Source: Chloroflexota bacterium (lineage in GTDB: Bacteria > Chloroflexota > Dehalococcoidia > SM23-28-2 > JACOUE01). Taken from it: a DNA stretch of 32,207 bases. Location: NCBI GenBank assembly GCA_016178045.1, contig JACOUE010000082.1, forward strand, positions 1 through 32,207. Reading direction: 5' to 3'. Both the position numbers and the translations under genes were made by a program. Under the pieces are notes generated by a model. That model saw only the letters and a list, made by a program, of their open reading frames with translations. It searched no databases and was not told where the DNA came from. Shown piece after piece: positions 24,640 through 32,207 of the stretch (its first letter is position 1; every line of letters begins with the position of its first letter).

Positions 24640-26706
24640 TCACTCCACCGGCGGATCGGCGGCCGCCTCCGCCGCCGCCCGGCTGTAGGCCACGCTCATA
24701 TCGAGCAATTCCGCCACGTCGAACACCTGCATCCCCTTCTCCGCCGCCTCCGGCACCGAGCCGACACCCTCCTCGAACATCTGCATGCAGAAGGGGCAGG
24801 CCACGGCGATGACGTCGGCGCCCGTGCCCGCGGCCTCGCCGGTGCGGGCGTGATTGATGCGCTGGCCTCGGCTTTCCTCCACCCACATGTGGGAGCCGCC
24901 GGCGCCGCAGCAAAACGTCTGCCGCCGGCAGCGCCCCATCTCGGTGAGCCGCGCGCCCGTCGCCTCCAGGACCCGGCGCGGCTCCTCGAGCAGGTCGTTG
25001 TGGCGGGCGATGTAGCAGGGATCGTGGTAGGTTATCTGCTTCTCCTTCAGTCCATCGAGCGACTGTGGCCGCAGCTTGCCCTCGGCGACGAGGCGGGCGA
25101 AGAATTCCGTGTGGTGCATCACCTCGAAGCGCCCCTCGAACTGGGGGTACTCGTGTTTGATGGTGTTGAAGCAGTGGGGGCAGTTGGCGACGATCTTCTG
25201 CACCCCCTTGCCCTTGAAGGTGGCGATGTTCTGCTCCGCCTGCATCTGGTACAGGTACTCGTTGCCCAGGCGGCGGGCCGGGTCACCGGAGCAGCCCTCC
25301 TCGGCGCCCAGCACGCCAAAGCTGACGCCCGCCTCCAGCAGCAGGCGGACCATGGCCTTGGTCACCTTGACATTGCGCTCCTGGAGGGCGCCGGTGCAGC
25401 CCACCCAGTACAGGTACTCCTGCGCCCCGTCGAACAGCGGCACTTCGACGCCCTCGGCCGCCATCTCCTCGATCCAGCTGGTGCGGGTGAGCTGGGCGCC
25501 CCGCCAGGGGTGGCCCCGCTGCTCCAGTTGCATCAGGGTGGCCTGCGCCGTCTCCGGCATGTTGGTCTGCTCCATCACCATATAGCGGCGCATGTCCATG
25601 ATCGTCGGCACGTGCTCGATGAAGACGGGGCACTCGTACATGCAGGCGCCGCAGGTGACGCAGTCCCAGATCGGCTCGAACCCCACCGTCTCGATGAGGT
25701 CGCCAGGGTCGGCCGGCCGTTTCGTCCAGGGGGCCAGGGCCGGCATGCGGTCCTCCAGCAGGTGCCGCATATCGACGATGACCTGCTTGGGGGAGAGCAG
25801 CTTATCGGTGAGGCTCGCCGGGCAGGCCGCGGTACAGCGGCCGCACTCGGTGCAGGTGTAGGCGTCCAGCAGCTGCTTCCAGTTGAACTGCTCCAGCCTG
25901 CCCACGCCGAAGCTCTCCCCCTTCTCGAAATCCTTGATGGGCTGGAGCACGCCGCTCGGCTCGCGGGAGGCGAAGAAGACGTTGGGGGCGACGGTGAGGA
26001 TGTGGGAGTGCTTGGAGTACGGCAGGTAGACCAGGAACACCAGGAAGTCGGTCAGGTGCGAGTACCACCAGGCGACGTGGAACAGCTCGAGTCCCGTCCC
26101 CTCGAAGCCGATGCGGTCCCAGAGGTTGGCGAAGCCGAAGGCGATGAACGACTGCCAGTCGTTCTCCGAGCGGCCGAGGGCGATCTCGGCGCTGTTGACG
26201 AAGATGTCGGTGACCATGAGCCAGAAGATAAGGCCCAGGATGACCCAGGCGTCCCAGTTCAGGGTCAGCCGCTTCGGTCGCCAGACGAAGCGCTGCCAGG
26301 CCGCCATCGCCACGCCGAGGATGACGAAGGCGTTGAAGGCGTCCATGCTCGGGCGCAAGGCCCAGGTCCAGACCGGGCCGAACGCCCGCTCCAGGCTGAC
26401 GCCGTGGTCGATGCCGTTGAGGAGGAAGTTGAGGGTGCGGAACTGGAGGGCGATGAACCCCCAGAAGATCGCGGTGTGGAGGACGCCGGCGTACCAGTAG
26501 CGGGGCCGCGCCACCCGCGAGTTGCCGAGCACCCAGGGTATGAGATCGATGGCCCGCCTGATGGGCTCGGAGAAGCGGTTGATCCATTGCGCCCGCGCCA
26601 ACCAGCGGAAGCGGACGGCGACCGACCACACGAAGAAGGAGACGAAGCCGAAGAAGAGCAGGGCGTAGAAGATGTTGCCAGGGAACTCCGTAGACGGCGC
26701 TGGCAT
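24640..26706 (-). CDS. EMO-type membrane FeS/CCG-domain oxidoreductase (Etf:quinone oxidoreductase)
   Basis: This 688-residue protein matches the EMO group (Etf:(methyl)menaquinone oxidoreductase), which passes electrons from reduced EtfAB to the membrane quinone pool. Residues about 10-30, 72-92, 120-140, 150-172 and 205-230 are membrane helices with His residues (77, 210, 217) suitable for heme b. Two [4Fe-4S] motifs follow: C285-x2-C288-x2-C291-x3-C295 and C349-x2-C352-x2-C355-x3-C359. Two CCG domains then carry cysteines: C437, C472 and C509/C512, then C564, C599/C600 and C637/C640, as in heterodisulfide reductase HdrB. ATG 26706 has GAGAGG 6 nt upstream. Adjacent etfB and etfA support this role over a heterodisulfide reductase; no HdrA is present. 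Confidence 0.9.
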   Translation of the reverse strand: MPAPSTEFPGNIFYALLFFGFVSFFVWSVAVRFRWLARAQWINRFSEPIRRAIDLIPWVLGNSRVARPRYWYAGVLHTAIFWGFIALQFRTLNFLLNGIDHGVSLERAFGPVWTWALRPSMDAFNAFVILGVAMAAWQRFVWRPKRLTLNWDAWVILGLIFWLMVTDIFVNSAEIALGRSENDWQSFIAFGFANLWDRIGFEGTGLELFHVAWWYSHLTDFLVFLVYLPYSKHSHILTVAPNVFFASREPSGVLQPIKDFEKGESFGVGRLEQFNWKQLLDAYTCTECGRCTAACPASLTDKLLSPKQVIVDMRHLLEDRMPALAPWTKRPADPGDLIETVGFEPIWDCVTCGACMYECPVFIEHVPTIMDMRRYMVMEQTNMPETAQATLMQLEQRGHPWRGAQLTRTSWIEEMAAEGVEVPLFDGAQEYLYWVGCTGALQERNVKVTKAMVRLLLEAGVSFGVLGAEEGCSGDPARRLGNEYLYQMQAEQNIATFKGKGVQKIVANCPHCFNTIKHEYPQFEGRFEVMHHTEFFARLVAEGKLRPQSLDGLKEKQITYHDPCYIARHNDLLEEPRRVLEATGARLTEMGRCRRQTFCCGAGGSHMWVEESRGQRINHARTGEAAGTGADVIAVACPFCMQMFEEGVGSVPEAAEKGMQVFDVAELLDMSVAYSRAAAEAAADPPVE

Positions 26707-26807
26707 CAGGTGCCTCTCCGATTAAGAAAGCGAATGCTATCCAAACTCAGGCCGCCCTAATGATAGCGGCAGGTTTCTCGCCCGGTCAATCGAAGCATCC
26801 CCGACCC

Positions 26808-26837
26808 TCGACCCTCCTCCCTCGACCCATCTATAAT
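26808..26837 (+). promoter_or_regulatory. Promoter of the Eis-like gene, leaderless type
   Basis: A perfect TATAAT (26832-26837) with TCGACC (26808-26813) 18 bp upstream. The ATG at 26847 is only 9 nt after the -10 box and has no Shine-Dalgarno sequence, so the mRNA should begin within about 3 nt of the start codon. The remaining EMO-Eis intergenic sequence (26707-26807) has only weak boxes for the EMO gene. Confidence 0.7.
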
Positions 26838-26846
26838 CGACTCGTT

Positions 26847-28067
26847 ATGGCCACCGAATTCCGCGAGCCGCGGGAGAGCGAGCTGGAGGAGGTCGCGTTC
26901 GTAAGCCTCATCGGCTTCGACAGCGACCGCGAACAGGTCACCCTCAGCCACGTCCTGGATCGCTACCGGCTAATGACGCCGCTCGCCTGCTTCGAGGACG
27001 GCCGTCCGGTCGCCGTCCTCACGGTAATCCCCTTCGCCGCCGTCTACGAGGGCGCGGACATCGGCTTCGGCGGCGTCTCCTCGGTGGCCTGCCTGCCGGA
27101 GGAGCGGCGCCGCGGCCTCGTGGGCAGGCTTCTCACCCACGCCCTGGACTACATGCGACAGCACGGCATGGCCCTCTCCGGCCTCTACACGCCCCACCCC
27201 TCGCTCTACCGCCGCTACGGCTGGTCCGTGACCCACCGCGTCCTCCACTACACCTTCCACCCCAAGGACCTCCGACTCCGCTGGGCGGAGCGACCCCAGG
27301 GCCGGGCCCGCCGCGTCGGCGAAGACGACTGGCCCCTGCTCGACTCCCTGTACAGCCGCCGCGCCCTGTCCCGCAACGGCTACCTCCGCCGCAGCGAGGC
27401 GTGGTGGCGGCAGGCGGTCTTCCGCTTCCTCTACGATCGCAAGCGCGAGCTGAACGACGTCGCCGTCTGGTGCGACGGCAGCGGCGAGCCGTCCGGCTAC
27501 CTGGTGTACCGCGCCCGGCAGGACCGTTCGCCGGCCGCCCGGGGAAACTTCTTCTCCGTCAGCGACTTCGTGGCCCTGGACGGGAACGCCTACGCCGGCC
27601 TCGTTCGCTACGTCCTTTCCTTCGACCTCGCCCGCCAGATCGAGTGGTACGCCGACGGCGACGACCCCCTGATGTCAGTGGTGGACGAGGCGCAGCGGGT
27701 CAACGTGGAGTCGAACTACGGCATGATGCTGCGCCTGGTCGACGTGGAGAAGGCCCTGGGGGAGCGGCCGACGCCGGTGACGGAGGGCCTATCCCTCACC
27801 CTGGCCGTCCGCGACGACGTCGCCCCCTGGAACGAGGGCACCTACCGCCTGGAGGCGTCCGACCGCCGCATCGAGGTGCGCCGCACGGACGGCGAGGCCG
27901 GCCTGTCCTGCGACGCCGGCAACCTGGCGCCGCTCTTCAACGGCTACCTCAGCCCCGGCGAGGCCGCCCGCGCCGGGCTCATCGCCGTCCACGACGCAAA
28001 GGCCCTGGCCGCCGCCGACCGCATCTTCGTCGTCTCCCGCCCGCCGTCCACGGCGGACTTCTTCTAG
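26847..28067 (+). CDS. Eis-like GNAT N-acetyltransferase
   Basis: A 406-residue protein of the Eis family (tandem GNAT domains plus an SCP2-like C-terminal domain); relatives acetylate amines such as aminoglycosides and polyamines using acetyl-CoA. The GNAT acetyl-CoA motif is SVACLPEERRRGLVGRLLTHAL (about 79-100). In mycobacterial Eis, Tyr126 and the C-terminal Phe carboxylate catalyse; here Tyr124 in YRRYGW and a C-terminal Phe (STADFF) are in the same places. ATG 26847 begins the family sequence; 29 additional open codons upstream are a chance extension through the promoter. It is followed closely by a split-barrel flavoenzyme. The natural substrate is unknown. Confidence 0.9.
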   Translation: MATEFREPRESELEEVAFVSLIGFDSDREQVTLSHVLDRYRLMTPLACFEDGRPVAVLTVIPFAAVYEGADIGFGGVSSVACLPEERRRGLVGRLLTHALDYMRQHGMALSGLYTPHPSLYRRYGWSVTHRVLHYTFHPKDLRLRWAERPQGRARRVGEDDWPLLDSLYSRRALSRNGYLRRSEAWWRQAVFRFLYDRKRELNDVAVWCDGSGEPSGYLVYRARQDRSPAARGNFFSVSDFVALDGNAYAGLVRYVLSFDLARQIEWYADGDDPLMSVVDEAQRVNVESNYGMMLRLVDVEKALGERPTPVTEGLSLTLAVRDDVAPWNEGTYRLEASDRRIEVRRTDGEAGLSCDAGNLAPLFNGYLSPGEAARAGLIAVHDAKALAAADRIFVVSRPPSTADFF

Positions 28068-28085
28068 ACCGCCGCCGTGCCCTGC

Positions 28086-28496
28086 GTGACCGACCGCGAG
28101 GAGTTCCTGAAGCAGGCCAACGTCGCCGTCCTCGCCACCGTCGACCGCCGCGGTCGGGCCCACGCCGCCCCCGTCTGGTACCTGTACGACGGCGGCGAAT
28201 TTGTCATTAGCACCGGCCGCGGCTCGCAGAAGCACCGCAACGTGGAGGCCAACCCCGAGGTCACCCTGGTCATCGACCGCCGAACCCTGCCCTACTTCGC
28301 CGTGATGGCGCAGGGGAAGGCGAAGATCGGGCCGCGCCTGGACGACGAGTCGCGGCTGCGCCTGGCGGTGCGCTACCTGGGGCAGGAGACCGGGCGCGCC
28401 TACATCGCCCGCACGACCGCGGAGGACTCAATCACGATCCGCCTGCGCCCCAGCAAGGTCATCGAGTACCACGGCCGGGCCGGGTGGCGCCAGTAG
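28086..28496 (+). CDS. Pyridoxamine-5'-phosphate-oxidase-like (FMN/F420) split-barrel protein
   Basis: A 136-residue protein of the PPOX-class split-barrel family, which binds FMN or the deazaflavin F420 and reduces or oxidises small molecules. It starts VTDREEFLKQANVAVLATVD, with the typical RGRAHAAPVWYLYDGGEFVI strand pair and the STGRGSQKHRNVEANPEVTLVI cofactor-binding segment. A GTG at 28077 is the longer alternative; GTG 28086 fits family starts better. The gene lies 18 bp after the Eis-like gene and probably shares its transcript. F420 use is inferred from the sequence type (fits Actinobacteria and Chloroflexota) and cannot be shown here. Confidence 0.88.
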   Translation: MTDREEFLKQANVAVLATVDRRGRAHAAPVWYLYDGGEFVISTGRGSQKHRNVEANPEVTLVIDRRTLPYFAVMAQGKAKIGPRLDDESRLRLAVRYLGQETGRAYIARTTAEDSITIRLRPSKVIEYHGRAGWRQ

Positions 28497-28507
28497 CCCG
28501 GAGGGCG

Positions 28508-29110
28508 TCACCGGCCAGCGGCCGGCCGCACCATGAACCACGAGTGGACGCCCGGTACGTCGGCCTCGTCCACCGTCTCGAAGCCGAACTTCTGGTAAAA
28601 GGGGACGTTCTCCGGCTTGTCCGTCTCCAGGTACGCCATGTCCCCGCGGGCGTCCACCAGCCCGCAGAAGCGCTCCAGCATCCGGCTGCCGATCCCCAGC
28701 CCCTGGAGGCCACCGTCCACCGCCACCGGCCCCAGGTGCCAGTGCGGCTCCTTCGGGTCGCGGCCGGCCCAGGCCCGCAGGATGCGCAGCCCCCTGGAGA
28801 CCGGCCCCGGGCCCGCCCGCAGCACCGCCGGCGTGACGCGAAACGCATCGAGAAGAGAAGGGCGGCAGTGACCCGGCTCCGCCAGGCCGCTGACGCCGAC
28901 GATCCAGCCGTCGCGGCGGGCGCACAGCGGCGGCCGGTCCATCGTGGGCAGGGCCGCGCGGAACATGCGGTCGAGCTTCGGCACGCGGCTCAGCGGGTCG
29001 CCCCTGAACATGGCGATGTGGACGGGGTTGTCCCGCATCCCCCTCGCCAGGACGCCAGCGGCCTCCTCCAGCTCCCTCCGTTCGACATCGCCGACCTGAA
29101 CCTCGATCAT
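28508..29110 (-). CDS. GNAT family N-acetyltransferase
   Basis: A 200-residue single GNAT domain with the acetyl-CoA loop VDGGLQGLGIGSRMLERFC (Q-x-x-G-x-G type, about 131-149) and the C-terminal YLETDKPENVPFYQKFGFETVDE strand-helix, a common ending. ATG 29110 has a strong AGGAGG 6 nt upstream. A far longer frame runs in from 29815, but that part is the wrong frame of the acyl-CoA ligase. It is the last gene of the beta-oxidation unit and converges on the split-barrel gene, with stops 11 bp apart. The substrate is unknown. Confidence 0.9.
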   Translation of the reverse strand: MIEVQVGDVERRELEEAAGVLARGMRDNPVHIAMFRGDPLSRVPKLDRMFRAALPTMDRPPLCARRDGWIVGVSGLAEPGHCRPSLLDAFRVTPAVLRAGPGPVSRGLRILRAWAGRDPKEPHWHLGPVAVDGGLQGLGIGSRMLERFCGLVDARGDMAYLETDKPENVPFYQKFGFETVDEADVPGVHSWFMVRPAAGR

Positions 29111-29133
29111 GCTCGACCTCCTGGCGGCCGCGT

Positions 29134-30708
29134 TCAGAGCTCGCTCTTCGGCTCCCCGTGCTGCTTGCGCAGCTCCGTCTTCAGCACCTTCCCCAGATAA
29201 TTTCGCGGCAGCTCCGACACGAAGGCGTAGTACCTGGGCGCCTTGAAGCTGGCCAGGCGCTCCTTCACGAAGGCGGTCAGCTCGTCCGGTGAGGGCTTCG
29301 CGCCCGCCTTCGGCACCAGCACCGCCTTCACCTCCTCGCCCCACTCCGCGTCCGGCACGCCGATGACCGCCGCCTCCTCCAACTGCGGGTGCTGCTCCAG
29401 CACCGCCTCGATCTCCCCCGGCGCGATGTTCTCGCCGCCGCGGATGATCAGGTCCTTGGTGCGGCCGGTGATGTAGACGTAGCCGTCCTCGTCCGTCCAG
29501 CCGACGTCGCCAGTGTGGAGCCAGCCGTCCTTCAGGGTCTCCGCCGTCTCCTCCTCGCGCCGCCAGTAGCCGGTCATCAGCCGCGCCCCCTGGGCGACGA
29601 TCTCGCCCTCCTGGCCCGGCGGCAGGACGTTCCCCTGCGGGTCCATGATCGCTACCACCACGTCCTCCATGGCCCGGCCCACGGAGCGCAGGCGGCGCAG
29701 CCGCTTCTCGCGCTCCTCGGGCGGGCCGGCGGCGGGGACGACGTGGTCCTCGGGCCCCAGGTAGGTCAGGGTGGAGGTACTCTCCGTCTGGCCGTAGGCG
29801 TTCATCAGGCCGCACTTGAACGCCTGCACCGCCTTCGTCACCACCTCGTAAGGCATCGGGGCAGCGCCGTAGGCCAGGAGCCGGAGCGAGCTCAGGTCGT
29901 ATTTGCCGAAGTCAGGGTGCTCCATGATCCGCTTGAGCATGGTGGGCACGACGAAGCTGTGGGTGACGCGGTGCGCCTGCACCGCCTCCAGCCACGCCTG
30001 CGGGTCGAACTGGGGGAGGACGGCGAGCATACGCCCGCCCCACACGGACGAAAGCATGGTCGTCGCCCCGGCCACGTGGTAGAAAGGCACGGACACCAGC
30101 TGCACCTGCTGGTCCTCCGCCTCCGGGTTCGCCGGCTCCACGGTGTTGGTCACGTACACGGACATCGCCAGGTGGGTGAGGACCACGCCCTTGGGCAAGG
30201 CAGTGGTGCCGCTGGTGTACATCAGGATCGTCGGGTCGGCGTCCTCGATCTCGACGAAGATCTCCTCCGGTTCGCTGCCGGCCAGGAGGTCCTCGTAGGG
30301 CAGCAGCCCCTCGCCCTTCGAGTCGTAGGCGACGACGTGGCGCACCGTCGTCAGCTCGGGCCGGATCGACGCGGTCAGGTCGAGGTAGCGCTGCTCCACG
30401 AAGAGGACGGCGACCTCCGAGTTGTTGAGCATGTACGCAAGCTCTTCCCGCTTGGCCCGGTAGTTCAGCGGGACGAAGACGCCGCCCAGCCTGGCCGTGG
30501 CGTAGTAGGTCTCGACGTAAGGGATACAGTTGAGGGCCAGCACGGCGACCTTGTCGCCGCGGCCCACGCCCAGGCCCTGGAGGGCGTGGGCCAGGCGGTT
30601 CACCCGCTCCTGGAGCCCGGCGAAGGTCGTGCTCTTTCCCTCGCAGACGAGGGCGGTGCGGTCGGGCACCACGGACGAGGCGATCATCAGGAACTCGGCG
30701 GTGTTCAT
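29134..30708 (-). CDS. AMP-forming acyl-CoA synthetase (long-chain-fatty-acid or related acid:CoA ligase)
   Basis: This ANL-superfamily enzyme activates a carboxylic acid with ATP and CoA to acyl-CoA. The 524-residue product has the phosphate loop YTSGTTALPKG (about 164-174), the NAYGQTESTSTLTYL segment, GWLHTGDVGWTDEDGYVYITGR, the hinge KDLIIRGGENIAPGEIE, and the C-terminal catalytic Lys in YLGKVLK (Lys507). ATG 30708 is the start with GGAGG 6 nt upstream; seven additional open codons precede it. It directly follows the enoyl-CoA hydratase gene. The acid is probably a fatty or aromatic acid, but specificity cannot be read from sequence. Confidence 0.93.
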   Translation of the reverse strand: MNTAEFLMIASSVVPDRTALVCEGKSTTFAGLQERVNRLAHALQGLGVGRGDKVAVLALNCIPYVETYYATARLGGVFVPLNYRAKREELAYMLNNSEVAVLFVEQRYLDLTASIRPELTTVRHVVAYDSKGEGLLPYEDLLAGSEPEEIFVEIEDADPTILMYTSGTTALPKGVVLTHLAMSVYVTNTVEPANPEAEDQQVQLVSVPFYHVAGATTMLSSVWGGRMLAVLPQFDPQAWLEAVQAHRVTHSFVVPTMLKRIMEHPDFGKYDLSSLRLLAYGAAPMPYEVVTKAVQAFKCGLMNAYGQTESTSTLTYLGPEDHVVPAAGPPEEREKRLRRLRSVGRAMEDVVVAIMDPQGNVLPPGQEGEIVAQGARLMTGYWRREEETAETLKDGWLHTGDVGWTDEDGYVYITGRTKDLIIRGGENIAPGEIEAVLEQHPQLEEAAVIGVPDAEWGEEVKAVLVPKAGAKPSPDELTAFVKERLASFKAPRYYAFVSELPRNYLGKVLKTELRKQHGEPKSEL

Positions 30709-30725
30709 CCCGTACCTCCCTCTGG

Positions 30726-31517
30726 TCACGCTCCCACGAAGCGCGGCTCCCGCCCCGCCGCCTTCGCCGCCAGCCCCTCGCGGGCGTCGGCGCTGGCCAG
30801 GAGGCGGGTCGCCAGGCGCGACTCCAGGGCCAGCGCCTCCCGTAGCGGCAGGTCCGCCCCTTCGACGAGGGCGCGCTTGGCCGCGCGCAGGGCCAGCGGC
30901 GCCAGCGACATGAGGCGCCGGGCCAGCGCCTCCGCCTCGGGGTACAACCGCTCGCGGGGGACCACTTTCTGCACCAGGCCCAGCCGCAGCGCCTCCCTCG
31001 CGTCGATGGGGTCGCCGGTCAGGATCATGTCCATCGCCAGGCCGGGCGGGACCGTGCGAGGCAGGGTCTGCGTCCCGCCCGCCGAGGGGATGTAGCCCAG
31101 GCCCACCTCCGGCAGGCCCAGCCGCGTGTCCTCGGAGGCGATGCGGAAGTCGCAGCAGAGGGGCAGCTCCAGGCCGGCGCCGAGGGCGTGGCCGTGGATA
31201 GCGGCGATAAGTGGCTTCTCAATACCCAGCAGGAGGCCCCAGAGGTCGCGCTCACGGCGCGCCCGCCGCGCCTCCACGTAGGAAGGCGCGGTGCCGAACT
31301 CGCTGATATCGGCGCCCGCCGAGAAGGCGCGCTCGCCGGCACCCTTGAAGATAACGACGGCGACGTCCGGGTCCTGGCGCACGGCCTGGGCCGCCTCCCA
31401 CAGCTCGTCCCGCATCCGCAGGTTGACGGCGTTGAGGACCTCGGGCCGGTTGAGGGTGACCCAGACGATGCCGCCGTCCTTCTCGAAGGCTATCGTCTCA
31501 AACGCCGGCAACTTCAC
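30726..31517 (-). CDS. Enoyl-CoA hydratase
   Basis: A 263-residue crotonase-family enzyme that hydrates trans-2-enoyl-CoA in beta-oxidation. The oxyanion loop SAGADISEF (about 66-74) and the segment GHALGAGLELPLCCDFRIAS are clear. Both catalytic glutamates of the hydratase are present: Glu117 (GLEL) and Glu137 in GLPEVGLGYIPSAGGTQ. So hydratase activity is more likely than isomerase or another crotonase role. GTG 31517 overlaps the TGA of the GYD gene as GTGA, and it is 17 nt upstream of the acyl-CoA ligase. Confidence 0.92.
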   Translation of the reverse strand: MKLPAFETIAFEKDGGIVWVTLNRPEVLNAVNLRMRDELWEAAQAVRQDPDVAVVIFKGAGERAFSAGADISEFGTAPSYVEARRARRERDLWGLLLGIEKPLIAAIHGHALGAGLELPLCCDFRIASEDTRLGLPEVGLGYIPSAGGTQTLPRTVPPGLAMDMILTGDPIDAREALRLGLVQKVVPRERLYPEAEALARRLMSLAPLALRAAKRALVEGADLPLREALALESRLATRLLASADAREGLAAKAAGREPRFVGA

Positions 31518-31807
31518 GGCAGGCCGCCGATGATGCGGCGGAACTCATCCTCCGTAAAGGCCTTGAGGGTCGTGGGACGAACGTTACCCAGGGCCGCCAG
31601 GGCGAGGACGGTGCGCGTGTACGTCTCATCATCGGGAAACTCGCTGACGGCCACGAAGTCGTACTCGCCCAGCGAGAGGTACAGCTCCCTGAGGTTTCCT
31701 CCCGCCACCCGGAACGCCTCCCGGGCGGCCGCCGCCCGCTTCGGGCTGTCCTTGACGGCGCGCATCCCTTGTTCGGTGAAGTTCCCCAGCACGAGATAGG
31801 TTGCCAT
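31514..31807 (-). CDS. GYD domain protein
   Basis: A 97-residue GYD-family protein, which has a ferredoxin-like dimeric alpha-beta barrel fold of unknown function. Family marks are MATYLVLGNFTEQGMRAVKDSPKR at the start, LRELYLSLGEYDFVAVSEFPDDE with the central GEYDFV (the name-giving G-x-Y-D), and the TLKAFTEDEFRRII end. ATG 31807 has GGAG 6 nt upstream; the long open frame further upstream is not family sequence. Overlap with the enoyl-CoA hydratase start implies coupled translation. Confidence 0.9.
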   Translation of the reverse strand: MATYLVLGNFTEQGMRAVKDSPKRAAAAREAFRVAGGNLRELYLSLGEYDFVAVSEFPDDETYTRTVLALAALGNVRPTTLKAFTEDEFRRIIGGLP

Positions 31808-32129
31808 TCCGCGCTCCCGTCCGTCGGTTGCAGTAATGGAATGTGGTAGAAGAGGCGAGCCGGGTGGCGTGAGCGGCCGGAGGGGGGCTGGTGACGTAGC
31901 GCCCGCGACGGCGGATCTGGCGGTTCGTCTTCTCGTCCAGGTACGTCCCCAGCGACTCGTTGACCGCCACGGCCAGGCCATCCATCTCGACCGTTCCTAC
32001 AGTACGGTCGCTCCGCCAGCGACGGACGCGGTTCTTGCCGTCCGTAGAGATGCCGCTGTGGTCGATGACGTACGAGGTGACCAGCGTCATCAGCGACCAC
32101 GCCTCGTCGGTCTCGAGTATCACCTGCAT
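31629..32129 (-). CDS. Hypothetical protein; 3' part probably not genuine
   Basis: The first 78 residues look real: MQVILETDEAWSLMTLVTSY and onward to TDGKNRVRRWRSDRTVGTVE, then MDGLAVAVNESLGTYLDEKT and NRQIRRRGRY, a compact helical domain with a GGAGG box 10 nt upstream of ATG 32129. I do not recognise the family. The frame then continues 88 more codons into and across the start of the GYD gene, with Pro/Ala/Gly/Arg-rich sequence unlike a domain and a 179-nt overlap. The original stop may have been lost near 31890, or the open frame may be a chance extension. It is the first gene of the acyl-CoA unit. Confidence 0.6.
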   Translation of the reverse strand: MQVILETDEAWSLMTLVTSYVIDHSGISTDGKNRVRRWRSDRTVGTVEMDGLAVAVNESLGTYLDEKTNRQIRRRGRYVTSPPPAAHATRLASSTTFHYCNRRTGARNGNLSRAGELHRTRDARRQGQPEAGGGRPGGVPGGGRKPQGAVPLAGRVRLRGRQRVSR

Positions 32130-32178
32130 CAGGGCGACACCTCCCGTCTTACCTTCCCGCTCATCCTGACTTCCCCCT

Positions 32179-32207
32179 GTCACCCTGAGCAAAGCGAAGG
32201 GTCTCGC
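32179..32207. repeat. CCCTGAGCAAAGCGAAGGGT dispersed repeat
   Basis: CCCTGAGCAAAGCGAAGGGT followed by CTCGC lies at the window end. Its arms (ACCCT/AGGGT) can pair around GAGCAAAGCGA. Sequences of this wording are common intergenic repeats in environmental Chloroflexota-like genomes; other copies in this genome would lie outside the window. Confidence 0.6.

Noticed and set aside
24850-26760. A 636-codon plus-strand open frame opposite the EMO-like gene
   Set aside because: It is Gly/Val/His/Asp-rich antisense of a well-recognised gene, a normal effect of high GC with third-position bias.
26707-26800. Promoter of the EMO-like gene
   Set aside because: Only weak boxes (TAGCAT or TATCAT with no matching -35) on the minus strand.
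28508-29815. A long GNAT fusion of 435 residues
   Set aside because: The N-terminal half is the wrong frame of the acyl-CoA ligase; the GNAT gene has its own AGGAGG and ATG at 29110.
29389-31095. A 568-codon plus-strand open frame opposite the acyl-CoA ligase and hydratase
   Set aside because: It spans two recognised genes on the other strand and has no domain or ribosome binding site.

Overview
The window is one continuous stretch of very GC-rich, gene-dense bacterial chromosome. Gene order and protein character fit Chloroflexota best (Dehalococcoidia-like): an atpI-B-E-F-H-A-G-D-C operon running into murA, a DUF951-PyrF pair, a ComB homologue, an EtfAB plus EMO-type membrane oxidoreductase, and many dispersed palindromic repeats. 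The lineage is an inference from content; no rRNA is present. No tRNA, CRISPR array, transposase or phage gene was found.

Region 1 (1-9204, minus strand) is the F1Fo-ATP synthase operon. It starts from a near-consensus promoter (TTGGCG, 17 bp, TATAAT at 9176-9204) and reads atpI-like, atpB, atpE, atpF, atpH, DinB-like, atpA, atpG, four-helix-bundle gene (frameshifted), atpD, small hypothetical, atpC, murA (cut by the window edge). Three non-ATPase genes are interleaved. Most spacers carry palindromic repeats, including GGAACA arrays that flank the four-helix-bundle gene as inverted repeats.

Region 2 (9239-12456, minus) is a pyrF-DUF951-MFS-bifunctional nuclease transcription unit, with a clear promoter before pyrF and a 13-bp-stem terminator after the nuclease gene. 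Region 3 (12464-17746) holds comB, cinA (apparently leaderless), a small lipoprotein, and two paralogous TolB/WD40-like lipoproteins. Between the two paralogues lies a leftover of the 3' end of the VWA gene, which shows that a lipoprotein/VWA block was once duplicated.

Region 4 (17751-26706, minus) contains an EMO-like FeS/CCG membrane protein, etfB, etfA, coaE, a MoxR/NorQ-type AAA+ ATPase and a 1086-residue NorD-like VWA protein with eight ~37-residue N-terminal helical repeats. EtfBA would pass electrons from acyl-CoA dehydrogenases to the EMO protein and on to the quinone pool. A CRP/FNR-like palindrome lies over the etfB start region.

Region 5 (26847-28496, plus) has an Eis-like acetyltransferase with a leaderless-type promoter and a flavin/F420 split-barrel enzyme. 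Region 6 (28508-32129, minus) is an acyl-CoA metabolism unit: hypothetical protein, GYD protein, enoyl-CoA hydratase, AMP-forming acyl-CoA ligase and a GNAT acetyltransferase. With the Etf/EMO genes it suggests an organism that oxidises fatty or other organic acids by beta-oxidation. All genes are tightly packed, and no stretch over about 170 bp lacks a gene.
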